Below, piece after piece: positions 16,620 through 24,291 of a stretch of DNA of 64,000 nucleotides. The notes beneath the pieces were generated by a model. That model worked only from the letters and a program-made list of their open reading frames with translations, ran no database searches and had not been told where the DNA came from. Position 1 is the stretch's first letter; every line of letters starts with the position of its first letter. A program made the translations under genes and the position numbers. Source of the DNA: JABJPM01 sp964344655. Lineage in GTDB: Archaea; Nanobdellota; Nanobdellia; SCGC-AAA011-G17; PNOQ01. The stretch spans positions 1-64,000 of the forward strand of contig CAYFOF010000002.1 in NCBI GenBank assembly GCA_964344655.1. The letters are read 5' to 3'.

Positions 16620-17948
16620 ATGAAATCAGTCAAAGATGTATTAAAAAGTGGACAAGAAAAAGAAATGAAGAGAGTATTTTTAGATCAATCCTCTCAAATT
16701 TCTGAAGACAGAAGAAGCTACCAAAAACCTGGCGATAAAATCGGTTTAGAACTAGAATGCCACATTGCAGACCGAGAAACATTAGATTTAGCTCCAGAAT
16801 ATGTAAGGAATAGTTTAACAACAGACCACGGAAATACTTTTGGCAAAGAACTTGGCGCTTCACAATTAGAAATAAGAACAGAACCACTTACAACCCATAA
16901 AAATATTTTCGAAGAGTTAAGTGAAAATCTAAAATCATCCCAAAAATTAGCAATATCTTTAGTGGGAGGAAAGTATACAATCTTAAACATGGGATTCCAC
17001 CCTTTAGCCCCATTTAATCCTGCACAAAGATCCGAAACGGAAGAAAAATATGAATTAGTTCCAAACTTCCACAATGAATACGAAAGTGAACTTGTAAGAA
17101 AATTTTTCCAACACGGAATAGATTTGGGAGATGCAGGAATTATGGGTCTTGCAAATTCAGTTCAATGTAATTTAGAAGCGCAAAGTCTTGGAGATGCAGT
17201 AGACAAACAAAACAGATCTTTCCACATATCTCCATACATCTGGGCACTAGCTTCAAATGCTAAATTTGTTGGAGGAAGGGATGTTGGATTTGAAGATATA
17301 CGTATGAAAGCATGGGAAGTAAGTCACGATACAAGAGATTTAGAAGAAGTTCTAAATGAAACTCCACTTAGAGTTGGATTGCCTAAAGATTATGATGGCA
17401 CAATCGAAGAATATTTTGCAAGAATAACTGATCATCCCTTTATCCTATCTCACACTGATGCTGCGTTTGAAATTGGAATAGGATTAAACTGGAATGATAC
17501 AAGAATAAAATTCAATCGAGATTCAAAAACCGCAATAGTAGAATTTAGACCAATATCAACTCAACCAACCGTTGAAGAAAATATAGCTTTAATGGCATTT
17601 TACGTTGGTAGATTATTATACTCTCAAAAAACTGGAGAAAAACTTCTTCCAATGCAACTAGTAAACTATAACAGAGAAGAAGTAATGAAGTATGGTTTAG
17701 ATTCAAGATTATATTCTTACGAGGGAGACAGAATAAAATTAGTAGAATTCAAAAGTATTGCAGAAAGAGAACTAAAAAATGCAGAGCTGGGTTTAATCTC
17801 TCAAGGAATTTCCCCATACAAATTTGAAATTCTAAGAAGTAGATTACAAAATGGAAATCCCTCAAATAACCTATCAAGAATAATTCATTCAAGAGGATAC
17901 AATACAAAATCTGTAAGAGAATCGACAAAAGAAATTTGTAGGATCTAA
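16620..17948 (+). CDS. Glutamate-cysteine-ligase-family (GCS2/YbdK-like) carboxylate-amine ligase
   Basis: 442 aa. The start of the catalytic fold is 'KIGLELECHI' (paired Glu as metal ligands), followed by 'LGASQLEIRTEPL', 'GFHPLAPF' and 'FRPISTQPTVEENIAL', which match the GCS2 family of ATP-dependent ligases that join an amine to a glutamyl gamma-carboxylate. The real product is unknown; glutathione-type thiols, ergothioneine precursors (EgtA is in this family) or a tagged amino acid are possible. It begins 11 nt after tRNA-Tyr and is first of a three-gene operon with an aspartoacylase-like and an HD hydrolase. Confidence 0.8.
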   Translation: MKSVKDVLKSGQEKEMKRVFLDQSSQISEDRRSYQKPGDKIGLELECHIADRETLDLAPEYVRNSLTTDHGNTFGKELGASQLEIRTEPLTTHKNIFEELSENLKSSQKLAISLVGGKYTILNMGFHPLAPFNPAQRSETEEKYELVPNFHNEYESELVRKFFQHGIDLGDAGIMGLANSVQCNLEAQSLGDAVDKQNRSFHISPYIWALASNAKFVGGRDVGFEDIRMKAWEVSHDTRDLEEVLNETPLRVGLPKDYDGTIEEYFARITDHPFILSHTDAAFEIGIGLNWNDTRIKFNRDSKTAIVEFRPISTQPTVEENIALMAFYVGRLLYSQKTGEKLLPMQLVNYNREEVMKYGLDSRLYSYEGDRIKLVEFKSIAERELKNAELGLISQGISPYKFEILRSRLQNGNPSNNLSRIIHSRGYNTKSVRESTKEICRI

Positions 17949-17949
17949 A

Positions 17950-18777
17950 ATGGAAAAATACAAAACAAAAATAATTGGACAAGGAGAAAAAACCATTGCA
18001 GTAGTAGCATGTTTACACGGAGATGAAATTGTTGGGAAACATATCCACAATTGGTTAATTCAAAATAAAGATTCATTAAAATGTAAGGCAAAACTTATTT
18101 TTGGAAATCCAATTGCTCACATAAAAGATACAAGATTTGTTCATGAAAATTTAAACAGGGTTTTTCCAGGAAAAGAAGAAGGAAATTATGAAGAAAGACA
18201 AGCCTTCAGAATAATGCAAGAACTAAAAGACGTAGATATGGTTTTAGATATACATTCAACCACATTAGATATAGATCCTTTCGCTATTTGCGTATTTGGC
18301 AAAGACGAAAAGGACATGATAAAATCAACAGGTTTGAAAAATGTAATGGTTTATACCCCAGGAAAATCTTACAAGGGACAAACATTATGTCAAGCAATAA
18401 ATGTCCCCGCCATTGCATTTGAATGTGGTCAACACAAAAAACCAGAAACATTAGAAAACGGAATAAGAATAATAAAAAATATTTTCAGACACTATAATTT
18501 TCTAGATGGAAATCCAGAATACATAGAACAAAATTTCTTCAAAACAGAAGGAACAATAATAGAATCTGAAAAAGATATGATTTTGCCAGAAAGCATACGA
18601 GATTTCCAAATAATTGAAAAAAATACAATAATTGCAGAGGGAAATAACTCCAAAATTTTATCAGAAGATTCTTTCTATCCAATATTGATAAGTAAAAATC
18701 TAGATAGAAGAGAAAATGGAGTTCTAATGTTAAAATCTAGAAAAATAAATTATTCACGAGGAAAAATAATAGAATGA
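17950..18777 (+). CDS. Succinylglutamate desuccinylase/aspartoacylase-family hydrolase
   Basis: 275 aa zinc carboxypeptidase-like amidohydrolase. Zinc ligands H23 and E26 in 'CLHGDEIVG' and H102 in 'DIHSTT'; the substrate Arg loop is 'ENLNRVFPG'; the general-base Glu is in 'AFECGQH'. The family cleaves N-acyl groups from Asp or Glu-like substrates. It starts 1 nt after the GCS2-like ligase and overlaps the HD gene by 4 nt. A ligase and an amidohydrolase acting on related acyl-amino acids would fit one pathway (inference). Confidence 0.85.
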   Translation: MEKYKTKIIGQGEKTIAVVACLHGDEIVGKHIHNWLIQNKDSLKCKAKLIFGNPIAHIKDTRFVHENLNRVFPGKEEGNYEERQAFRIMQELKDVDMVLDIHSTTLDIDPFAICVFGKDEKDMIKSTGLKNVMVYTPGKSYKGQTLCQAINVPAIAFECGQHKKPETLENGIRIIKNIFRHYNFLDGNPEYIEQNFFKTEGTIIESEKDMILPESIRDFQIIEKNTIIAEGNNSKILSEDSFYPILISKNLDRRENGVLMLKSRKINYSRGKIIE

Positions 18778-19340
18778 TATCTCAAGAACAATTATCTCTA
18801 ATTAGAAAGTTTGCTCTAAATTTAGATTGGAACGCCGCTTTCAATGGAAATTCAAAAGGAAACAGACATTTATTCAGAGTTGTAAAAAGAGCACTAGAAT
18901 TATCAAAAAATAAAGATGTACGAATAGATATAATTGAAGCATCTGCCTGGTTACATGATGTAAAACTTGAAAACATAATAATTGGAAATAAATCAATAAA
19001 TCAAGAAAGGCTAAATAATTTCTTCAACAAAATAGAAATCTCTCCAGAAGATAAACAACTAATTTTAAAATGTATTTCTGAAGATATTTCGTTAGAAGAA
19101 TCAAAAATAGTCAAAGACGCAAACAATTTAGAAAAATCTGGTCCTTTGGGCATCATCAGAGAAACCTGGAAAAGATCTCAACTGGGTTGGCACACTGAAA
19201 GGATAGTAGATCATCTTCCTTCTCATCTAAAAATAAAAGAAAATGAACTATATACAAAAGAAGCAAAAAAACAAGCTTCAAAACAAAATAAACAAACACA
19301 AAATTTTTTCAAAATAATAAAAAAACAAATAAAAGAATAA
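18774..19340 (+). CDS. HD-domain phosphohydrolase
   Basis: 188 aa. The metal-binding set is readable as H32 ('GNRHLFRVV'), H61-D62 ('SAWLHDVKL') and D115 ('VKDANNLEK'), the pattern of HD-superfamily phosphohydrolases acting on nucleotides or phosphate esters. The C-terminus is a Lys/Gln-rich helix. ATGA overlap with the preceding amidohydrolase gene makes translational coupling likely. Substrate unknown. Confidence 0.8.
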   Translation: MISQEQLSLIRKFALNLDWNAAFNGNSKGNRHLFRVVKRALELSKNKDVRIDIIEASAWLHDVKLENIIIGNKSINQERLNNFFNKIEISPEDKQLILKCISEDISLEESKIVKDANNLEKSGPLGIIRETWKRSQLGWHTERIVDHLPSHLKIKENELYTKEAKKQASKQNKQTQNFFKIIKKQIKE

Positions 19341-19345
19341 AAAAT

Positions 19346-19825
19346 TTACATCACATGATCTTCGTTAGCAGATTTGTAACTATGCAATTCATCAATTGAA
19401 AACCACAATGCAACTTCTTGTTTTGCTTCTTCTACATTACCAGAAGCATGAATTAAATTTGCAGTCGCTTTTTTCTTTTCATCAGAATAATCATTTGATG
19501 TATGTGCAAAATCTCCTCGAATTGTACCTACTGCAGCATCTTTTGGTTCTGTACTTCCAACAATCTTTCTTACAACTTCTACTGCATGAATTCCTTCAAC
19601 AACTAAAGCTGCAACCGGGCCAGATACAATATATTTTTCTAAATCCTCATAAAAATGCTTATCAACATGTGCAGCATAATGTTTCTTAGAAAAATCAGGA
19701 TCAACTTCAACCATCTTCATCCCAACAACTTTCAATCCACGCTTCTCAAATCTTCCAATAACCTCTCCAATCAATCCCCTTTTTACGCCGTCAGGCTTAA
19801 CCAATATTAATGTTTGCTCTATCAT
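19346..19825 (-). CDS. ndk: Nucleoside diphosphate kinase
   Basis: 159 aa; balances NTP pools by a phospho-His ping-pong. 'QTLILVKPDGVKRGLIGEV' at the N-terminus and the active-site His in 'NLIHASG'. Start ATG 19823-19825 gives the family N-terminus MIEQTLILVKPDG; the 16 upstream in-frame residues are not conserved and would run into the divergent gene at 19872. In many archaea ndk follows L24e directly; here two opposite-strand genes lie between. Confidence 0.95.
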   Translation of the reverse strand: MIEQTLILVKPDGVKRGLIGEVIGRFEKRGLKVVGMKMVEVDPDFSKKHYAAHVDKHFYEDLEKYIVSGPVAALVVEGIHAVEVVRKIVGSTEPKDAAVGTIRGDFAHTSNDYSDEKKKATANLIHASGNVEEAKQEVALWFSIDELHSYKSANEDHVM

Positions 19826-19871
19826 TTTCAAATGAAAAACTTTATATTGTTTATTAGGTTTTCTATTTTTC

Positions 19872-20309
19872 ATGAAAAAACTTAGTTTAGCTACAGGTTT
19901 ATTAGTTATTTATCTCACTACACAATTTGCAACATATAAACAAACATGCAATTCTTTTGACGATTTACATTTAGAAATCCATGAAAAACGATACGAAAGT
20001 GAGGTTGATATGTATAAACTATTAACAGCTCAAAATATGATTAGAGACAGCGATTTTTCTTTTATTGATGAATCTTTTAGAGATATGTCTTCAGAGTCTC
20101 CCGTAACTAGAAAATTATTAAAAGAAGCAATGAGAGATTATCCAATAACTCCTGAGATTTCTGAAAAACTTAATGAGGGAGCATTAGAGGATACAAATGA
20201 TTTAATTTCCAGACATGCAGAAAGAATTATTGACTCGCCATCTTCATGGTTACAACCAGGTAGAAGATTCGCAGCTAAAAAATATGTAACAGAATATATA
20301 ACAGAATAA
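19872..20309 (+). CDS. Small secreted/membrane-anchored protein with C-terminal FAAKKY motif
   Basis: 145 aa. An N-terminal hydrophobic segment ('KKLSLATGLLVIYLTTQFA') is a signal anchor; the rest is a charged helical extracytoplasmic domain. The C-terminus 'PGRRFAAKKYVTEYITE' is shared with the next gene ('PGKYFAAKKYITE'), so the pair are diverged paralogues. No known family. Located on the opposite strand between ndk and the eL24/eS28/L7Ae genes, in a position where archaea usually have no gene. Confidence 0.65.
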   Translation: MKKLSLATGLLVIYLTTQFATYKQTCNSFDDLHLEIHEKRYESEVDMYKLLTAQNMIRDSDFSFIDESFRDMSSESPVTRKLLKEAMRDYPITPEISEKLNEGALEDTNDLISRHAERIIDSPSSWLQPGRRFAAKKYVTEYITE

Positions 20310-20344
20310 AAATTTTATATATTCTTCATTTTCTACAATTAATT

Positions 20345-20728
20345 ATGAGAAAAAAAGTAAAAGAGATTTTAACTATTTCTGGACTATGTGGTTTGCTCCT
20401 GACTTGGAATGGTTTCCGAGATTATGGCAACGTTAACAGAGAATTGGGAAGAGATTTTCACAATATATTTTATGAAGAATACCGTAGATTGTGGTATGAA
20501 GATAATCAAAGAACAGGACAAGAAATGGTTGAAAATGGACATACTAGATTAGAAGTATTAACACACCCATATTCTAAGACTCTTGAAGAAACTGAACCAT
20601 TTTTAGAACAAGCAGGAAAAGTTGCAAGAGCAAAAGTTTCAGAAAAAGCAGAAGAAATGGTCTCTACAACTAGTTTAATATTTAGTCCTGGAAAATATTT
20701 CGCAGCTAAAAAATATATAACAGAATAA
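20345..20728 (+). CDS. Second small protein with C-terminal FAAKKY motif
   Basis: 127 aa, same layout as its upstream neighbour: N-terminal hydrophobic segment ('ILTISGLCGLLLTW'), a charged helical body, and a conserved tail 'SPGKYFAAKKYITE'. The bodies are otherwise weakly alike, so only the tail seems under constraint. 35 nt separate the two genes, with a TATA-like TTTATATAT at about 20312-20320 that could give this one its own promoter. Function unknown. Confidence 0.65.
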   Translation: MRKKVKEILTISGLCGLLLTWNGFRDYGNVNRELGRDFHNIFYEEYRRLWYEDNQRTGQEMVENGHTRLEVLTHPYSKTLEETEPFLEQAGKVARAKVSEKAEEMVSTTSLIFSPGKYFAAKKYITE

Positions 20729-20733
20729 AAAAT

Positions 20734-20904
20734 TTATTCCTCTTTTTGTTTAGTCCACTTAAATTTGATCGGATTTCTTTTCAATTTAAGCATATTTTTC
20801 TCACACTTCATAGAGCAAAAGTTCAAAACTCTTCCAGTTTTTTGAACATACATCTTCCCAGTTCCAGGTTCGATATTTTTTGTACAAAATGAACAATTAG
20901 CCAT
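20734..20904 (-). CDS. rpl24e: Ribosomal protein eL24
   Basis: 56 aa. The zinc ribbon 'CSFCTKNIEPGTGKMYV' and 'VLNFCSMKCEKN' (Cys pairs at 4/7 and 30/34) is the L24e fold, followed by 'LKRNPIKFKWTKQKEE'. Directly downstream of eS28 (2 nt gap) in the L7Ae-eS28-eL24 operon. Confidence 0.93.
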   Translation of the reverse strand: MANCSFCTKNIEPGTGKMYVQKTGRVLNFCSMKCEKNMLKLKRNPIKFKWTKQKEE

Positions 20905-20906
20905 TT

Positions 20907-21179
20907 TTATCTCCTACCGCCTTTTGAAGATATCTTTCTTGCTTCTATTTCAGTCTCTCTAAGCATTATCAAATCACCAATCTTTACTGGACCCTTTACA
21001 TTTCTTCTAAGAATTTTATTTTGATCTCTTCCCTCAAGAACTTTACATCTAACTTGAGTAATTTCTCCCCTCATACCAGTCTTTCCAACTACTTCTTCAA
21101 CAGAAGCTGGAACAGCATAAGTAAATAAGGAAGTTTCTTTTCCTTTCTTATCCTTAGTTTTAGCGTCTTTTGGTGCCAT
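20907..21179 (-). CDS. rps28e: Ribosomal protein eS28
   Basis: 90 aa. An OB-fold core with 'GMRGEITQVRCKVLEGRDQN' and the C-terminal family signature 'IMLRETEIEARKI', ending in SSKGGRR. A Lys-rich N-terminal extension of about 20 residues precedes the fold. Starts 2 nt after the L7Ae stop; middle gene of the ribosomal operon. Confidence 0.95.
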   Translation of the reverse strand: MAPKDAKTKDKKGKETSLFTYAVPASVEEVVGKTGMRGEITQVRCKVLEGRDQNKILRRNVKGPVKIGDLIMLRETEIEARKISSKGGRR

Positions 21180-21181
21180 CT

Positions 21182-21508
21182 TTATGATAATTCCTTAATA
21201 ACTTTCTTAGAATCTCCTTCTTTAACTACAGCAACGGAAGCAGTACCTACTCTCAAACCTGCAGCTGCACCCAAATCATCCTTCACAGGAACTTCAATAT
21301 ATGGAATATTTTTTTCCTTACACAAAGGTTCTAAGTGCATTATAATTTCTTTAGGAGAAACATCTTGAGCAACAACAACCAACTTTGCAGTTCCTTTTTC
21401 TACAACTTTAGTAACTTCGTTAGCTCCTTTCTTAATCTTACCAGTTTTTTTTGCTAATTCAATAGCCTCATAAGCTTTTGATATTTTTTCTTGTGAAACT
21501 TCAGCCAT
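21182..21508 (-). CDS. rpl7ae: Ribosomal protein eL8 / L7Ae (K-turn binding)
   Basis: 108 aa. 'GANEVTKVVEKGTAKLVVVA' is the K-turn recognition region, and 'GAAAGLRVGTASVAVV' the conserved C-terminal loop. In archaea L7Ae is part of the 50S subunit, of C/D and H/ACA RNPs, and of RNase P. An AGGAGG at 21517-21522 sits 8 nt upstream of the ATG, a strong Shine-Dalgarno. First gene of the operon with eS28 and eL24. Confidence 0.96.
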   Translation of the reverse strand: MAEVSQEKISKAYEAIELAKKTGKIKKGANEVTKVVEKGTAKLVVVAQDVSPKEIIMHLEPLCKEKNIPYIEVPVKDDLGAAAGLRVGTASVAVVKEGDSKKVIKELS

Positions 21509-21625
21509 TTCTAAACCCTCCTATCATTAGGTTACAATTTGTGAAAATCAACACTTTATAAACCTTTCCCCGCACCATAAACGAAAATCAAAACCCTTAA
21601 AAACAAAAAACAAGGTTTCTTCTTA

Positions 21626-23200
21626 ATGGCAAAAGATACTCACTGGGCAGATAAGGCCGCAGAAAATCTATTACATAGAAATCCTAAAAAGAAATTATTT
21701 ACTTTAGCCGCAGGTATCTCTCCCAGTGGAACAGTACACATTGGAAATTTTAGAGACTTAATTACTGCAGAAGCAGTTGCTAGAGCATTAAAAGATAAAG
21801 GAAAGAAAGTTAGATTCCTATTTTCCTGGGATGACTATGATAGACTAAGAAAAATCCCCAAAAACATCTCTAAAAATTTTGAAAAATATATCGGCCTACC
21901 ATACTCTAAAGTTCCAAATCCTTTCGAAAAAAAAGGAAGCTATGCAGATCATTTTGAAAAGGAATTAGAAAAAGATCTACCGAAACTAGGAGTAAATCCA
22001 GAATTCATCTATCAAACAAAGATGTACGCTGCAGGAAAATACAAAAAAGGAATAATAGAAGCAATGAAAAAAAGAAAAAAAATTGCTCTAATCCTAGCAG
22101 ACTTTAGAACTCAAGGATTTACAGAAAAAGAAATAGAAAATTATTATCCTTTAGAAATTTATTGTGAAAAATGTGAAAAAGATTTCACAAAAATTGAATC
22201 TTACAATGATAAAACAAACGAAGTTGAATACTCTTGCAAATGTGGAAATAAAAACAAAGTAAATCTAAAAGAAAAAAACATTGGGAAACTTCAATGGAAA
22301 GTAGATTGGGCAATGCGTTGGAAATACGAAGACGTATGTTTTGAACCTGGAGGCAAAGACCACTCTTCCCCTCAAGGAAGTTATCAAGTAGCAAAAAGAA
22401 TTTCAAAAGAAGTTTTTGAATTTGAACCTCCAATGTATCAACCTTATGATTTCATTGGCTTAAGTGGACTATCTTCAAAAATGTCTGGATCTACAGGAAT
22501 AAATATAAGTCCCGGAAGTTTACTAGAAATCTATGAACCAGAATTACTACGTTGGTTATTCTTAAGAACACTTCCAACAAAACAATTTGATTTTTGCTTC
22601 GATTCAGAAATAATAAGACAATACGATGAATTCGACAGAGAACAAAAAAATTACAAAGATTTGAAAGAAAGTAAAAAAAGAGCTTTAGATCTCTCAAAAG
22701 TAAAAAATAAATTTATCTCTAAAAACAACATTTCATTCAGATTAATCGGAAGTATAGGTCAAATAACTCAAGGGAATTTAAAAGAAGTACTTAGAATTCT
22801 AAAAGAAACTGGAGATAAATCAAAAAAAAATTCAATACAAAGAAGATTAACACTCTCTCAAAATTGGATTAAAGAATTCTCTCCAGAAAATAAAATAGAA
22901 TTATTAAAAAACGGAAATGAAAAATATTTCAAAAAACTCTCAAAACACGAAAAACAAGAACTAATAACTTTCTTTTCAAATGTTGAAGATAATTGGAGCT
23001 TAGATAAATTAACAAATTTAGCTTACGAAGTTCCAAAACAAGAAGATTTAGAAGAACAACAATTGAAAAAAAGGCAAAGACAATTCTTTAAAAATGTATA
23101 TATGTTCTTAATAGACAAAGAAACTGGGCCAAGACTACCAACATTCTTAATCTCAATTGGAAAAGCAAAAATAAAAGAAATTTCTAAGAGTATTATTTGA
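21626..23200 (+). CDS. lysS: Lysyl-tRNA synthetase, class I
   Basis: 524 aa class I LysRS, the archaeal type unrelated to bacterial LysS class II. The HIGH-like 'HIGN' is at 38-41, 'LFSWDDYDRLRKIP' follows, a four-Cys zinc site sits at about 180-210 ('CEKCEKDF' and 'CKCGN'), and the KMSKS-like 'KMSGSTG' at about 286. The C-terminal helical cage is Lys-rich. Own promoter in the divergent region with L7Ae. Confidence 0.95.
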   Translation: MAKDTHWADKAAENLLHRNPKKKLFTLAAGISPSGTVHIGNFRDLITAEAVARALKDKGKKVRFLFSWDDYDRLRKIPKNISKNFEKYIGLPYSKVPNPFEKKGSYADHFEKELEKDLPKLGVNPEFIYQTKMYAAGKYKKGIIEAMKKRKKIALILADFRTQGFTEKEIENYYPLEIYCEKCEKDFTKIESYNDKTNEVEYSCKCGNKNKVNLKEKNIGKLQWKVDWAMRWKYEDVCFEPGGKDHSSPQGSYQVAKRISKEVFEFEPPMYQPYDFIGLSGLSSKMSGSTGINISPGSLLEIYEPELLRWLFLRTLPTKQFDFCFDSEIIRQYDEFDREQKNYKDLKESKKRALDLSKVKNKFISKNNISFRLIGSIGQITQGNLKEVLRILKETGDKSKKNSIQRRLTLSQNWIKEFSPENKIELLKNGNEKYFKKLSKHEKQELITFFSNVEDNWSLDKLTNLAYEVPKQEDLEEQQLKKRQRQFFKNVYMFLIDKETGPRLPTFLISIGKAKIKEISKSII

Positions 23201-23220
23201 TCATATTATAAAAAATAGAA

Positions 23221-23427
23221 TTACTTAGTAATGATTTGAAATCTTAAACCTTTCTTAACTTTTTTCAACTCAAAATCTTTTATTCCTTGTGCAGAAGCAT
23301 ATTCTTTTGCTCTCTCTTCACTCGGAAAAGTTTTAGGTCCTTTCTTTTTTACAGCAGTAGAAACACTTCCTCTTTTATGAGTACTAATTCCTAATCTTCT
23401 CTTCATTCTTGTATGAACTTTTACCAT
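23221..23427 (-). CDS. Small basic protein, 68 aa
   Basis: Not assigned. Strongly basic ('MVKVHTRMKRRLGISTHKRG'), then a mixed helix-strand end ('KEYASAQGIKDFELKKVKKG'). Size, charge and location among translation genes suggest an RNA- or ribosome-binding protein. No Cys motif. Convergent with lysS (20 nt gap) and divergent from the zinc-ribbon gene at 23556. Confidence 0.65.
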   Translation of the reverse strand: MVKVHTRMKRRLGISTHKRGSVSTAVKKKGPKTFPSEERAKEYASAQGIKDFELKKVKKGLRFQIITK

Positions 23428-23555
23428 AATACAAACTCGTTAATTTAATTCATTTATAAAGTTAACTGAAAAATACACAAACTCAAATAAACAAATACCT
23501 TTTTATATGGGAAATTTAACCTAAAATTATACTTTTCAAGGAGGAAATGAAAAAA

Positions 23556-23747
23556 ATGGTACAAGCTTATTGTGTTAAATGTAAGAAAAAAGGACAAGAA
23601 ATGAAAGAACCAGCAATTAATCAAACTGCTAAAGGCGGATACATGGCTAAGGGCGCATGCCCAGATTGTGGAACAGTTATGTGTGCAATGATGTCAAAAG
23701 ATAACGCTGAAAAAGCAATTGAAGAAGGAGCTAAAAAAGCTTTCTAA
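23556..23747 (+). CDS. Zinc-ribbon protein of DUF5679 type
   Basis: About 63 aa. 'YCVKCKKKGQEMKEP' and 'GACPDCGTVMCAM' give two CxxC pairs; the layout matches the small archaeal and bacterial DUF5679 proteins, function unknown. An AAGGAGG at 23538-23544 is only 2 nt from ATG 23547 but 11 nt from ATG 23556, so the second ATG is preferred; neither spacing is ideal. A TTTTTATATGG box at about 23500-23510 is the probable promoter. Confidence 0.75.
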   Translation: MVQAYCVKCKKKGQEMKEPAINQTAKGGYMAKGACPDCGTVMCAMMSKDNAEKAIEEGAKKAF

Positions 23748-23760
23748 TTTCTTTCTTTTT

Positions 23761-24258
23761 TTAATTTTTTATTAAAGCATAAACATTACAAAATAATTCT
23801 TTTGGTGATAACAAATACTTCAACCTCTTACTCTTTGTACGTTTTTTGGGATCTCCCCTTTCACAAATGCTTTCTAAAGATTTTTCAAGAGGATATTCAA
23901 CTACATTTGGAGTTCCTAATATTACATGCCCTATTTCATGTAGCAAAAGTTTCTTATCTATTGAATCTTCATTTATAGCAATATAAAATTCGCCCTCTGA
24001 AGAATACGTAAAGCCCCTTACAACATTTCCTTCTGGAATCCTAGATTCTCCACTCAAAGGAACAAAATTTATCTTTCTTCCATATAAATAAAAATTCTCT
24101 TGCTCTTCTTTTATTATTTGTTCAGCCTCAGCAACAGTTATTTTTTCTCCAGGACGACCAATGGCATAATGATTCGCTAATTTTCCTGCAAAACCATACA
24201 AAACAAAAGTTCCAACTGTCAAAGCAGTACGAATCTTCGTTTTTTTAGAAATTTTCAT
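23761..24258 (-). CDS. Membrane-anchored HExxH metalloprotease-like protein
   Basis: 165 aa. One N-terminal membrane segment ('IRTALTVGTFVLYGFAGKLA') and a domain with 'KKLLLHEIGHVILGTPN', the HExxH zinc-binding helix followed by Gly, as in gluzincin/metzincin-like small proteases. A third ligand is not certain: the region after the helix is short. ATG 24256-24258 is the first ATG. The topology places the catalytic domain outside the cytoplasm. No partner gene is obvious; it lies next to gltX. Confidence 0.7.
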   Translation of the reverse strand: MKISKKTKIRTALTVGTFVLYGFAGKLANHYAIGRPGEKITVAEAEQIIKEEQENFYLYGRKINFVPLSGESRIPEGNVVRGFTYSSEGEFYIAINEDSIDKKLLLHEIGHVILGTPNVVEYPLEKSLESICERGDPKKRTKSKRLKYLLSPKELFCNVYALIKN

Positions 24259-24291
24259 CAAATAATGGAATATATAAGCAATTTATAAAAG

